A program made the translations under genes and the position numbers. From NCBI RefSeq assembly GCF_019458805.1, contig NZ_JAIBOA010000026.1, positions 1 through 64,000 of the forward strand: a stretch of 64,000 nt of DNA, in the 5' to 3' direction. The notes under the pieces were generated by a model. The model saw only the letters and a list, made by a program, of their open reading frames with translations. It was not told where the DNA came from and did no database searches. Shown piece after piece: positions 51,537 to 60,356 of the stretch; within the stretch, counting starts at the first letter, position 1; every line of letters starts with the position of its first letter. Origin of the DNA: Actinomadura parmotrematis. GTDB taxonomy: Bacteria; Actinomycetota; Actinomycetes; Streptosporangiales; Streptosporangiaceae.

Positions 51537-52688
51537 TCAGCCCGGCAGTTCGGTGGCGTGGGACGGTGCCCGGTTGGTCCAACGGGCGTCCACCAGTGCC
51601 TGCCAGTTCAGCATGGTCCCGGCCGGATAGCCGTTCACCGGCGCGACGGTGAAGGTCTCCCTGGCGAGCAGCCGGCCGCTCGACGGCTCCACGATGATCC
51701 GGTCGCGCAACCCGGGCCCGGACACGCCGGGCAGCTCCACGGCCGCGCCCATGCGCCCGAGAGGGTCGGGGACGTTCCCGGCCGCGCGTACGCCGGGAAG
51801 CGCGGCGAGCATGCGGTACGCGGCGACCCTGACCTGCGGGGCGACGGGCTCGTCGGTCAGCAGGTACCCGGCGGCGTCGAAGACCCACTGGTCCGGCGAC
51901 TGGTGGTCCTGCCTGCCGCCCTGGCTCCGCTGCGGGGTGCTCAGGAAGTGGGCCCGCAGCCGGGCCGGGTCGGTGGGCAGGGCGCGCAGTTGCGCCAGCG
52001 AGCCGTCGCCGAAGGCGGAGTTGAAGGCCGTCCGCTCCTTGTGGATCTCCCAGGGTCCGGGCGCCGTGCCGGTGCGCGCCGGTGCGCGGCCCCGGTTCGG
52101 GGCGCTCCCCGCCGACGGCGAGCCGTCCCGCTTCCCGGCGACGGTGTCCACCGCCCCGAGCGGGCACGTTCCCAGGTCCCTCGTACCGGCGTAGTGCATC
52201 GTGGTCCCGCCGCGTCCGGCCTTGGTCTCGGCGTCCGTCCGCGTGGGGCTGCGGGCGTCGTTCCAGTCCTTGGTCTCGCTGCACTGGTAGACCAGGGAGC
52301 GACCGGCCCGGCCCGTGACGACGGTCGCTCCGCCGGTGCGGAAGTGGGTGAACCAGTAGGCGCCGGTGCCCGTGGACGGCGCGCGCGCCGCCGACTCGGC
52401 GGCGGCGAGGAGCACTTGGCGGGCGGACAGCGCCCCGCGCGGCTCCTCGCGTCCGGGGCCCGCCGAGTCGGCGGGCAGGCCGACGGCCGCGACGGTCACC
52501 GCGGCGACCGTCGCGGCGCCCAGCAGACCGGACCAGATCAGCCGGTTCCGGCGCGGCGGCACGCGCCGCGACCTCGGCTGCGGGCCGGCCTGCTCCCGCT
52601 CCAGCCGGTGCAACGCCTCGGCGGTCGCCGCGTGCGACGGCGGCGCGGGCTCCTTGAGCAGATCGCGGATCAGGTTCATCTCGTTCAC
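51537..52688 (-). CDS. CU044_5270-like membrane-anchored partner of an ECF sigma factor
   Basis: 383 residues. A cytoplasmic N-terminus of about 45 residues (NEMNLIRDLLKEPAPP) is followed by one membrane helix at about 50-70 and a long outside domain with Trp-rich stretches (GTGAYWFTHFRTGG, PSPDQW-like segments). This layout is that of the CU044_5270 family, commonly coded right after an ECF sigma gene in actinomycetes and presumed to act as an anti-sigma or sensor. Its ATG overlaps the sigma stop by 4 bases. Confidence 0.8.
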   Translation of the reverse strand: MNEMNLIRDLLKEPAPPSHAATAEALHRLEREQAGPQPRSRRVPPRRNRLIWSGLLGAATVAAVTVAAVGLPADSAGPGREEPRGALSARQVLLAAAESAARAPSTGTGAYWFTHFRTGGATVVTGRAGRSLVYQCSETKDWNDARSPTRTDAETKAGRGGTTMHYAGTRDLGTCPLGAVDTVAGKRDGSPSAGSAPNRGRAPARTGTAPGPWEIHKERTAFNSAFGDGSLAQLRALPTDPARLRAHFLSTPQRSQGGRQDHQSPDQWVFDAAGYLLTDEPVAPQVRVAAYRMLAALPGVRAAGNVPDPLGRMGAAVELPGVSGPGLRDRIIVEPSSGRLLARETFTVAPVNGYPAGTMLNWQALVDARWTNRAPSHATELPG

Positions 52689-53293
52689 GCGGGTGACTCC
52701 TCAGTGGTCGGAAGGGGGGTGGTCTCGCCGAGCGCGGCGCGGAGTTTGCGCCGGGCCCGGTTCAGCCGTGAGGCGACGGTGCCCTGCTTCAGGTCCAAGG
52801 CCTGCGCGACCTCCTCGTACGTCAGGTCGGCGAGCGCGATCAGCAGCAGCACGTCCCGGTCGCCCGGGGACAGCCGGGACAGCGCCCTGGCCAGCTCGCC
52901 GCCCGAGCTCGCGGCGCTCACGCGGTCCGCGGCCCGCTCCTCGTGGCTCTCCACGACGTCCTGCGCCGGCGTCCGGGCCAGCGCCCGGTAGAAGCGGATC
53001 TCCGAGCGGCGGTGCAGACCGATCAGGTTCGTGGCGATCCCGTACAGCCACGGCCGCACGGCGCCGCGGTCGGGGTCGAAACGCCTTCGCTGCCGGAACG
53101 CGGCCAGGAACGTCTCGGCGGCGATGTCGTCGGCGGCGTCCGGGCCGACCCGCCGCGCCACATAGCCGTGGACGCCCTGGTAATGGCGGTGGAAGAGCTC
53201 GGTGAAGCGTTCCGGCTCATGCCACGACTCGGCGATCGCCGCGGCGTCCACGACAGCGGACGCCGCGCCGCCGGACGCGTGGCTCACATCCAT
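52685..53293 (-). CDS. ECF-family RNA polymerase sigma factor
   Basis: 202 residues. Sigma-2 about 25-95 (FTELFHRHYQGVHGYVARRVG, DIAAETFLAAFRQRRRF, PWLYGIATNLIGLHRR). Sigma-4 about 130-190 (LSRLSPGDRDVLLLIALADL, LTYEEVAQALDLKQGTVASRLNRARRKL). No extra domain, unlike the ECF factor at 3229. It is first of a two-gene operon with the membrane partner. Confidence 0.92.
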   Translation of the reverse strand: MDVSHASGGAASAVVDAAAIAESWHEPERFTELFHRHYQGVHGYVARRVGPDAADDIAAETFLAAFRQRRRFDPDRGAVRPWLYGIATNLIGLHRRSEIRFYRALARTPAQDVVESHEERAADRVSAASSGGELARALSRLSPGDRDVLLLIALADLTYEEVAQALDLKQGTVASRLNRARRKLRAALGETTPLPTTEESPA

Positions 53294-53405
53294 GGAAGAT
53301 CCTCTGTTGGGGGACGGTTCGCCCTGTTCTCAACCGGACGGCGGCGAACCCTTCACGGCTCTTCGCTCGTCGGCTCCGCTCCTGCGGCGTGACCGCGCCC
53401 GCCCC

Positions 53406-53575
53406 CTAGCGGCCGCTGTGGAGGATCTCCTGCTGCCAGTCGGGGCGCCGCTGGGTGTGCAGGCGCCAGTAGTGCTCGGCGATGTCGTCGGGGTCGAAGG
53501 CGGTGCCCGGCGCGACGGCGGGCGACCGACCGGCCGATCCCCGGACCGGCTCCGATGACGACTGCTCCCGGCATG
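53406..53575 (-). pseudogene. SDR gene reduced to its two ends
   Basis: From ATG at 53575 it reads MPGAVVIGAGPGIGRSVARR, the cofactor-binding start of a short-chain dehydrogenase. A shifted frame then gives VAPGTAFDPDDIAEHYWRL followed by QRRPDWQQEILHSGR and a stop at 53406, the typical last residues of this SDR group. About 180 central codons are missing. An internal deletion explains it. Confidence 0.78.
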
Positions 53576-53744
53576 TGCGGCTCCTTCACTGGGCGATATC
53601 CGACGATCGCGACGTTAAGGCGTCACGTCGGTGCGAAGGTCAACCCCGGCGCGAGGGAGTCGCATGACGTCGCCGCGGATGCTCGACTCCCTGCTCACCG
53701 CCGCCCTGCGCCCGCCCGGCGACGAGCGTCCCTAGGGGACGGGC

Positions 53745-53942
53745 CGGGTGCGGGGCCGCGAGCCGGACCGGCGCCTGCGTGAGCTTGCCGATCCGCTCGC
53801 CGACCATGCGGCCGCTGACGGTGAGGGACGCGGCGCCGTTGCGGCGGGCGTCGAGGCCGCGGTGGGCGTCGAGGCCGGGCTGCCCGGCGACGGCGCGCTC
53901 CACCTCGGGCAGGAGGACGTGCGCGTGGACGTCGATGATCAT
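53745..53942 (-). pseudogene. Amidohydrolase N-terminal fragment
   Basis: ATG at 53942: MIIDVHAHVLLPEVERAVAG is the metal-binding start (HxH) of a decarboxylase-type amidohydrolase (ACMSD-like). The frame stays plausible for about 55 codons (ending near MVGERIGKLTQ) and then becomes meaningless. The rest of the enzyme is gone. The stretch 53576-53744 has only a 23-codon plus-strand frame starting at 53664, of unknown nature. Confidence 0.65.
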
Positions 53943-54019
53943 TACGGCAGCTCCGTGAGCAGGGCCGAGGTCCGGGCCATGAGGCCGGGGACGTCGGCGG
54001 CGGGGTCGTGGGCCTGCCG

Positions 54020-54515
54020 CTAGCGGCAGAGCTGGATCGACGCCTCCACGACGGCCCGCACGCGCGGGAGGCGGCGGGCGTGGAAGGCGGCGAGCGGGTC
54101 GGGCGTCCTGCCGGTCAGCAGTTCGGCGAGGACGGCGGCGTCCTCCAGGCACATCGCGGCGCCCTGGGCGATGGTGGGCGGGCAGGCGTGCGCGGCGTCG
54201 CCGATGAGGACCGTCCGGCCGCGGTGCCACGGGGGCCCTCGACCAGCAGCGACTCGAACCAGGTGTTGTTGATGCGGGCGCCGTTGGCGAGGTCGTCGCG
54301 GATCTCCTTCCACGGGCCGCCGTAGATGAGGTCGGTGCGGTCGACGCCGACGACCAGGTCGTAGACGCCGGTGGCGCCGTCGTCGAACACGACCGTGCCG
54401 GTGTCCGGATCGACGCTGGTGACGGTCCGGTTGAACCGGACCCGCGCGCCGGCCGCGACGACGGCCTCGTGCAGGACGGCGGCGAGGTCGGTGCCGTCGG
54501 GGGCGCGCTCGCCCC
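54020..54515 (-). pseudogene. FAD-dependent aromatic monooxygenase, truncated and frameshifted
   Basis: The central part, in one frame, reads DLAAVLHEAVVAAGARVRFN and DLVVGVDRTDLIYGGPWKEI, ending near FESLLVEGP. The C-terminal part, one frame over, has GRTVLIGDAAHACPPTIAQG, AMCLEDAAVLAELL and a stop at 54020. The shift is at a G/C run near 54230-54238. The N-terminal FAD-binding third is missing. The family hydroxylates aromatic acids. Confidence 0.82.
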
Positions 54516-54675
54516 GCACGGCATCCTCACCGGGATGCCCCCGGTCGACCCGTTCACCGACCGCTGGGTCTGCACGGTCGCCGCCGAGCACCCCGGCGAC
54601 GTCCTCGGCATGGAGGACCTCACCGCGATGCCGTGGGTCGAGCTCCACCACCGGCCGACCGCCTACACCCGTCCC
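54516..54675 (+). pseudogene. LysR-type regulator fragment
   Basis: DPFTDRWVCTVAAEHPGDV and LTAMPWVELHHRPTAYT match the effector-domain stretch of NodD/LinR-like LysR proteins (DRWVCVVxxxHP...LxxLPWV...HRPTAF). About 50 codons remain; both the DNA-binding end and the C-terminus are absent. Confidence 0.6.
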
Positions 54676-54928
54676 GGCGCTGCTGCTGGAGGGCCTCGGG
54701 TTCCTGTTCGTGGTGTCGGCGATGACCACCGCCGCCCTCGAAGCCGTCCCGCTGTCCTACACCGGCATGGCCTCGGCCGCGCTGTCCACCGCCCGCGACT
54801 TCGGCATGTGCGCCGGCCCCGCCGCCGTCAGCGCCATCGCGGTCGCCACCCTGTCGCCGTCCGCGCCCTACGACGGCTACGCCATCGCCCTGGTCGTCTG
54901 CTCCGCCGCCGCCGTGCCGGCGACCTGA
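54675..54928 (+). pseudogene. MFS transporter C-terminal fragment
   Basis: Frame with GLGFLFVVSAMTTAALEAVP, TGMASAALSTARDFGMCAGP and an end helix, stopping at 54928. This is the last two to three helices of an MFS carrier. It is joined directly to the LysR fragment, showing that sequence between once-separate genes was lost. Confidence 0.68.
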
Positions 54929-54935
54929 CCGGGGG

Positions 54936-55349
54936 TCAGGCCCAGATCTGGCGCAGGCGGGTCGCGGCCGCCTTGGCCCACCGGTCGGTACCGGCGGGGT
55001 CGTCGAGGGCGGCGTACTCCTCGGCGCCGATCAGGCGCATGAGGCGGGCGATCGAGCGGGGCGGCAGGGGGCGCGGCCCGTCCGGGGGGCCGCTGCTGAA
55101 CATCAGGACGGGCATGGCGGCGAGGGCCCGGCGGTTGCGGCGGACGAAGCGGTGCGCGGCGCGGGGCCAGCGTTCCTCGTGCAGGGTGCCGCCGATGATG
55201 GCGGCGTCGTAGGCGGCCAGGCCGCGCACGGACGGCACCGGCAGGACGTCGGCGGTGAGGCCGGCGGCGCGGAGCCGGCCGGCGATGCGCTCGGCCGTTT
55301 CGGCGGTGCCGCCGTGCCGGGAGGCGTGCGTGACGAGCACCCTGGTCAT
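54936..55349 (-). CDS. Flavodoxin-domain protein (HemG-like)
   Basis: 137 residues, ATG after AGGAGGACG. VLVTHASRHGGTAETAERIA is the FMN-phosphate loop of flavodoxins; YDAAIIGGTLHEERWPRAA and LMFSSGPPDG follow the same fold as protoporphyrinogen oxidase HemG and related FMN carriers. The C-terminal helix (YAALDDPAGTDRWAKAAATRL) completes it. It may supply electrons or protect against redox stress; the true partner is unknown. Confidence 0.82.
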   Translation of the reverse strand: MTRVLVTHASRHGGTAETAERIAGRLRAAGLTADVLPVPSVRGLAAYDAAIIGGTLHEERWPRAAHRFVRRNRRALAAMPVLMFSSGPPDGPRPLPPRSIARLMRLIGAEEYAALDDPAGTDRWAKAAATRLRQIWA

Positions 55350-55450
55350 CGTCCTCCTCGCCGGTCCGCCGCTCGCCTTCCAGACTCGCCGCGCGGGCGG
55401 CGGGACGGCAGCGGACCAACGTCCCTCGGGACGGGCCGTTGGTCCCGGCG

Positions 55451-56407
55451 TCAGCGGCGTCCCTGCCAGGCCGTGGCCGCGAGGGCGAGGGCGATGGCCA
55501 GGGCGGCGCCGACGATCGTCATCTCCACGCGCTGGACGGCGATCTGCAGGGTCGCGCCGGCCCGGCCGGAGGAGAACAGCAGCAGGACGGTCGGGGTCAG
55601 GAACGCGGCGTAGAGCAGGTCGTCGGGCAGCAGGGCGTAGGCGACGGTGAGGATCGCGCAGAGCCCCGCCAGGACCAGGCAGACGGCCGGCGGGACGGCG
55701 GCGGCGACCGCGACGGCGACGACCGCGCCGGCCGCGGTGCCGAGGGCGCGCCCGAGAGTGCGGGCCGTGGTCTCGCCCGCGGCGGGCACGAAGACCAGGC
55801 AGAGGGTGAGGACGGCCCAGTTCCCGCGCGGCAGGTCCAGCGCGCCGGTCAGCAGGACCAGGGCGATGCACCCGGCGGCCAGTTCGAGGGCGTGCAGGGC
55901 GGCGTCGCGGTCGGGGGCGGGCTCGGGCGGGACGCGCATGCGCACCAGGGCCGCCGCGACGATGGTGACGGCCGCGCCGAGCCAGGTGGCGGCGGCGACC
56001 TGGAGGACGTTGCCGGGCGCGATCACCGAGTAGAGCACCAGGTTGGAGGGCAGCAGCGCCGCCGTCCCCACGCTGCGCCGGTTGAAGGCCCACTGCAGCG
56101 CGCACGCGGCCGCCACCACGAGCAGCAGCAGGGGCGTGTTCCCCGCGACCAGGGCGCCGGCGGCGGCGGCGACGCCCGCCGAGAACCCGACCCAGCACTG
56201 CTCGGCCACCGGCAGGCGGCGCGCCGCGACCGTCATGAACGTCATGCCGAGGTACACCGCCTGGGCGGCGGTGCCCTCGACCAGCCACCAGGCCGCCCCC
56301 ACGGGAACCGCCGCGACCAGCACGATGCCGGCGGATCTCCCGAGCAGCCCCAGCGACGGCAAGCGCCCCGAGATGTGGTGCATAGCGATCCGGTACCGTT
56401 CGGTCAT
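55451..56407 (-). CDS. FUSC-family inner-membrane protein (aromatic-acid exporter-like)
   Basis: 318 residues with two sets of about five helices separated near residue 165-175 (MRVPPEPAPDRDAALHALEL). The second half contains GNWAVLTLCLVFVPAAGETT, RTLGRALGTAAGAVVAVAVA, which fits the FUSC motif RxxGTxxGxxxA. Such proteins resemble the export part of fusaric acid and p-hydroxybenzoate efflux systems. No membrane-fusion partner is nearby. It is next to a decayed aromatic-degradation region, which may or may not be chance. Confidence 0.8.
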   Translation of the reverse strand: MTERYRIAMHHISGRLPSLGLLGRSAGIVLVAAVPVGAAWWLVEGTAAQAVYLGMTFMTVAARRLPVAEQCWVGFSAGVAAAAGALVAGNTPLLLLVVAAACALQWAFNRRSVGTAALLPSNLVLYSVIAPGNVLQVAAATWLGAAVTIVAAALVRMRVPPEPAPDRDAALHALELAAGCIALVLLTGALDLPRGNWAVLTLCLVFVPAAGETTARTLGRALGTAAGAVVAVAVAAAVPPAVCLVLAGLCAILTVAYALLPDDLLYAAFLTPTVLLLFSSGRAGATLQIAVQRVEMTIVGAALAIALALAATAWQGRR

Positions 56408-56567
56408 TTCTTCGCCAATTGATGGGCGCCTCGCGGACGTTTCGAAGTTCCGACCGCGGCGCTTTCGGGAAAGCGTATCGGAGGGCCGTTCGAGCAGGTG
56501 GGACGGCTGCGTAGGTTCATCGGAAAGCGCTCGTCACGGCGGTCGCACGTCTTTGGGGAAACGGTAG

Positions 56568-57812
56568 ATGGTCACAGCGGATGCGGTGCGGGACTTGTCG
56601 GAGCTCTACCGGGATCTGCACGCGCATCCCGAACTCGCCTTCCAGGAGACGCGCACCGCCGGGATCGTGGCCGAGCGGCTGCGCGCGGCGGGCTACGAGA
56701 CCGCGACCGGGGTCGGCGGGACCGGCGTCGTCGGGCTGCTGCGCAACGGCGACGGGCCGACGGCGCTGCTGCGCGCCGACATGGACGCCCTGCCGGTGCG
56801 CGAGCAGACGGACCTGCCCTACGCCAGCACCGCCGAAGGCGTGGACGGCACCGGCGAGACGGTGCCGCTCATGCACGCCTGCGGCCACGACGTGCACGTG
56901 ACCTGCCTGCTGGGCGCGGCCGCCGAGCTGGCCGCCGACCGGTCGTCCTGGCGCGGCACCGCGATGGTCGTCTTCCAGCCCGCCGAGGAGGTCGGCAAGG
57001 GCGCCCAGGCGATGATCGACGACGGGCTCTACGACCGGTTCGGGCGGCCCGACGTCGTCCTCGGCCAGCACGTCGCGCCCGTCCCGGCCGGGTTCCTCGG
57101 CCTGCACCCGGGCGTGGCGTTCGCCGCCACCGACGAGCTGCAGGTGATCCTGCACGGCCGCGGCGGCCACGGCTCGCGGCCCGAGGCGACCGTCGACCCG
57201 GTCGTCATGGCGGCGGCGACGGTGCTGCGGCTGCAGGGCGTGGTGGCGCGGGAGCTGGCCGGCGGCTCGACGGCCGTCGTGACGGTCGGCGCGCTCCACG
57301 CCGGCACCCGGGGCAACATCATCCCCGACCGGGCCGAGCTGCGGCTCAGCGTCCGCACCGCCGAACCGGCCGTGCGCGCCACCGTCCTCGCCGCGATCGA
57401 GCGGATCGTGCGGGCCGAGGCGGCGGCGTCCGGCGCCCCGCGCGACCCCGAGATCGTCACGCTCGAGTCGCTGCCCCCCGTCCGCAACGATCCCGCCGCG
57501 TCCGCCCGCACCCAGGAGGGCTTCACCGCCGACCTCGGCCCCGGCCTGGTCGTGGACGCCGGGCCCGTCACCGGCAGCGAGGACGTCGGGCTCTTCGCCG
57601 AGACCGCCGGCGTCCCCTGCGTCTACTGGCTCCTCGGCGGCGCCGACCCGCAGCTCTTCGCCCAGGCGTCGGACTTCACCGAGCTGGAACGCATCGCCCG
57701 CGACCTGCCGTCCAACCACTCCCCCCACTTCGCGCCCGTCATCGAGCCGACCGTGACCACCGGCGTCAACGCCCTGCTCTCGGCCGCCCGCACCTGGATG
57801 CCCGCCTCCTGA
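56568..57812 (+). CDS. M20-family amidohydrolase (hippurate hydrolase-like)
   Basis: 414 residues. LYRDLHAHPELAFQETRTAG is the M20D start; RADMDALPVREQT; HACGHDVHVTCLLGAA with metal His/Asp; VFQPAEEVGKGAQAMI with the catalytic Glu pair; LHGRGGHGSRPEATVDPV in the lid domain; HSPHFAPV near the end with a metal His. It hydrolyses N-acyl amino acids or similar amides. The chosen ATG has GGGGAAA upstream. It is a single gene, converging with the ABC operon. Confidence 0.9.
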   Translation: MVTADAVRDLSELYRDLHAHPELAFQETRTAGIVAERLRAAGYETATGVGGTGVVGLLRNGDGPTALLRADMDALPVREQTDLPYASTAEGVDGTGETVPLMHACGHDVHVTCLLGAAAELAADRSSWRGTAMVVFQPAEEVGKGAQAMIDDGLYDRFGRPDVVLGQHVAPVPAGFLGLHPGVAFAATDELQVILHGRGGHGSRPEATVDPVVMAAATVLRLQGVVARELAGGSTAVVTVGALHAGTRGNIIPDRAELRLSVRTAEPAVRATVLAAIERIVRAEAAASGAPRDPEIVTLESLPPVRNDPAASARTQEGFTADLGPGLVVDAGPVTGSEDVGLFAETAGVPCVYWLLGGADPQLFAQASDFTELERIARDLPSNHSPHFAPVIEPTVTTGVNALLSAARTWMPAS

Positions 57813-57828
57813 GCTCAGGCGGCCCGGA

Positions 57829-59436
57829 TCAGGCGGCGACGTCGCGGCGCGCGGCGGCGGCGAGCCCGGCCGCCGTGGTGAGGGCCGCGACGGCCAGCAG
57901 GACGGCGAGCGCCGTCGGGTCGGGGTCCGGGGCGGCGAGGTCGGGGACGTGCTGGAAGACGCCGAGGTCGCGGATCCGCTCCGGGACGCGCAGCAGGCGG
58001 CCGAGCAGGGCGAGCGCCGCGCTGGCGGCGAAGGGCGCCCAGGCCAGCGGGGCGAGCCGGGGGCGCAGCCCGATCAGCAGGACCGTCCATCCGGCCGCCG
58101 CGGCGGCCGCCGGCCACTGGCCGGCGCTGTAGGTGAAGGCGCGCAGCGCGACGTCCGTTCCGGTGATGGCGGTCGGGGCGATGAGCGCGCCGGCGGCGCC
58201 GGTGAGCAGGAGGACGGCGCCGCTGCCGGCGAACGCGACGGCAGCGGCGGCGGCCAGCGGCTCCCAGCGGCGCCGCCCGGTGCACAGGACCTGGTCGGTG
58301 AGGCCGGCCTGCTCGGCGCGCGCCGCCCGCAGGGTGGTGAGGACGGCGAACACCGCGACGGCGAGGCCCACCACCGTCCCGTAGAAGGAGAAGTAGCCCG
58401 CGGCGGGGTCGCCGGTCCCCATCTGCGCGCCCAGGAAGCCCTTCACCTCGCCCTCGCGGCCCCGTTGGACGGCGCCCGAGCCCATGGCCGCGAACAGCGA
58501 CCCGATGCCCGCCACGGCGACGGCCCAGACGGCGATGCTCGCACGGCCGAGCCGGAAATCCAGGCCGACGCCGGAACGGACGCGCAGGCGGCCCCCGCTG
58601 GGCCGCCGCGAGGGCAGCAGGCCGGCGCCGTACTCGCGGCGGTCGAACAGCAGGACGGCCGCCCCGGCCAGCGCCGCGACGACGACGGCGCAGGCGGCGA
58701 GCACCCACCAGCGGTCGTGGGTGAAGGGCGCGACGGTGGTGCGCAGGGCGAGAGGGCTCAGCCCGTTCAGCCAGGGCAGATCCTTGGTGTCGGCGACCGC
58801 GCGGACGGCGACGGCGGCGCCGATCGCGGCCGTCCCCAGCAGGCGGGCGCCGCGCGCGGTGGCGACGAGTTGCGCGAGCACGGCGGTGAGCGCCGCCGAT
58901 ATCAGGAAGGTCAGGCCCACGACCGCGCCGAAGGCGACGGCGCCGGGCCAGGTGACCGCCTCGACCGACCCGGCGGACGCGCCCACCGCCAGCGTGCAGC
59001 CCCCCGCCAGCACCGCCGCCGTCCCGGCGAGGACGGCGCCCGCTCCGCCCAGCCCGGCGCGCGCGGCGGTGCCGCAGGTCAGCAGGAGTTCCAGCGTCCC
59101 GTCCTCCTCGGCGGCGCGGGTCAGGGCCGCCGCGAGCAGCACGCCCAGGAACGCCGCCAGGAGGGTGACGATCGCGCCGATCTCCCAGGCGAACATCTGC
59201 GCGGGCGTGCCGGGGTCGGGCAGCCCGCCGTACAGCAGGGTGGTGGCGGTGCTGTGTTGCGCCTCCTCCACGGCCGCCCGGCGCTGCCCGGCCGTCGCGT
59301 AGGTCGACTGGTAGAACGGCACGGTCACGCCGCTCAGCACGATCACCAGGGACGTCCAGGCCGCCAGCATCAGCCGGTGCCGCCGCACCATCAGCCCCGC
59401 GACGGCCCGCGCGGCCCGCGCCCGTCCGGCGGTCAT
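57829..59436 (-). CDS. ABC-2 type exporter permease (large, antibiotic-exporter type)
   Basis: 535 residues with about twelve hydrophobic segments, the double-length form seen in actinomycete polyketide-antibiotic exporters. RAAEEDGTLELLLTCGTAAR (about 108-127) and the similar RAARAEQAGLTDQVLCTGRR in the second half are the coupling helices that dock the ATPase; their likeness shows the internal duplication. Its ATG overlaps the ATPase stop as ATGA. Confidence 0.88.
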   Translation of the reverse strand: MTAGRARAARAVAGLMVRRHRLMLAAWTSLVIVLSGVTVPFYQSTYATAGQRRAAVEEAQHSTATTLLYGGLPDPGTPAQMFAWEIGAIVTLLAAFLGVLLAAALTRAAEEDGTLELLLTCGTAARAGLGGAGAVLAGTAAVLAGGCTLAVGASAGSVEAVTWPGAVAFGAVVGLTFLISAALTAVLAQLVATARGARLLGTAAIGAAVAVRAVADTKDLPWLNGLSPLALRTTVAPFTHDRWWVLAACAVVVAALAGAAVLLFDRREYGAGLLPSRRPSGGRLRVRSGVGLDFRLGRASIAVWAVAVAGIGSLFAAMGSGAVQRGREGEVKGFLGAQMGTGDPAAGYFSFYGTVVGLAVAVFAVLTTLRAARAEQAGLTDQVLCTGRRRWEPLAAAAAVAFAGSGAVLLLTGAAGALIAPTAITGTDVALRAFTYSAGQWPAAAAAAGWTVLLIGLRPRLAPLAWAPFAASAALALLGRLLRVPERIRDLGVFQHVPDLAAPDPDPTALAVLLAVAALTTAAGLAAAARRDVAA

Positions 59437-60356
59437 CGGGCCGCGACCCGGTAGTGGCGCAGGAAGAGGTCCTCCAGCCGGGCGGGCGTGCAGGTGATGT
59501 CGTCGGCGCCGGCCTCGGCGAGCAGGCCGAGCACGGCCGCGACGTCCCGGCGCGGCACGCTCAGATTCACGTCCCCGCCTGTCCCGCCTGCGTCCGGGAT
59601 AAGCGCCCGCAGCCGGGCGAGGACGGCGGGGGCGCGGCCCGCGTCCAGGCGGGCGGTGACGCGGGACGCGGCGAGGTGCCGCATGTCGGCGAGCCGCCCC
59701 GCCTCCACCGGCCGCCCGTCCTTGATGATCGACACCGCCTCGCAGAGCTCCTCGACCTCGGCCAGCAGGTGGCTGGACAGCAGGACGGTGCGGCCCGCGG
59801 CCGCCGCGTCCCGCACGTGCCGCCGGAACACCTCCTCCATCAGGGGGTCCAGGCCCGAGGTCGGCTCGTCCAGGACGAGCAGGCGGGTGGGGGCGGCGAA
59901 CGCCGCGACGAGCGCGACCTTCTGCCGGTTGCCCTTGGAGTAGGCGTGCACGGGCTTGCGGACGTCCAGCGCGAAGTCGCCGGCGAGGCGGCGCTCGGCG
60001 GCGGCGTCGCGGGCGCCGCGCAGCCCGGCGAGGGCGTCCAGCACCTGCCCGCCGGTCAGGTGCGGCCAGAGCCGCACCTCGCCCGGGACGTAGGACACGT
60101 GCCGGTTGATGCGCGCCGCGTCCGCGGCCGGGTCGCCGCCGAGGACGCGGACGCGTCCCGCCGTGGCCCGGTAGAGGCCGAGCAGGACCCTGATCGTGGT
60201 CGACTTGCCCGCGCCGTTCGGGCCGAGGAAGCCGTGCACCCGCCCCGGCTCGACCCGCAGGTCCAGGTCCCGCACGGCGGTGAAGGCGCCGAACGTCTTC
60301 ACCAGCCCCCGCACGTCGATCGCGGGCTCCCCCTCGGCGCCGTCGTTCCGGTTCAT
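59433..60356 (-). CDS. ABC exporter ATP-binding protein
   Basis: 307 residues. Walker A LGPNGAGKSTT (about 43-53), signature YSKGNRQKVALVAA, Walker B LLVLDEPTSGLDP, switch His in LLSSHLLAEVEEL. The C-terminal 80 residues are the usual add-on of DrrA-like antibiotic-export ATPases. The Asn in SKGNRQK is a common variant. It works with the next gene's permease. Its ATG overlaps the MerR gene's stop as ATGA, so all three genes are translated together. Confidence 0.92.
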   Translation of the reverse strand: MNRNDGAEGEPAIDVRGLVKTFGAFTAVRDLDLRVEPGRVHGFLGPNGAGKSTTIRVLLGLYRATAGRVRVLGGDPAADAARINRHVSYVPGEVRLWPHLTGGQVLDALAGLRGARDAAAERRLAGDFALDVRKPVHAYSKGNRQKVALVAAFAAPTRLLVLDEPTSGLDPLMEEVFRRHVRDAAAAGRTVLLSSHLLAEVEELCEAVSIIKDGRPVEAGRLADMRHLAASRVTARLDAGRAPAVLARLRALIPDAGGTGGDVNLSVPRRDVAAVLGLLAEAGADDITCTPARLEDLFLRHYRVAAR

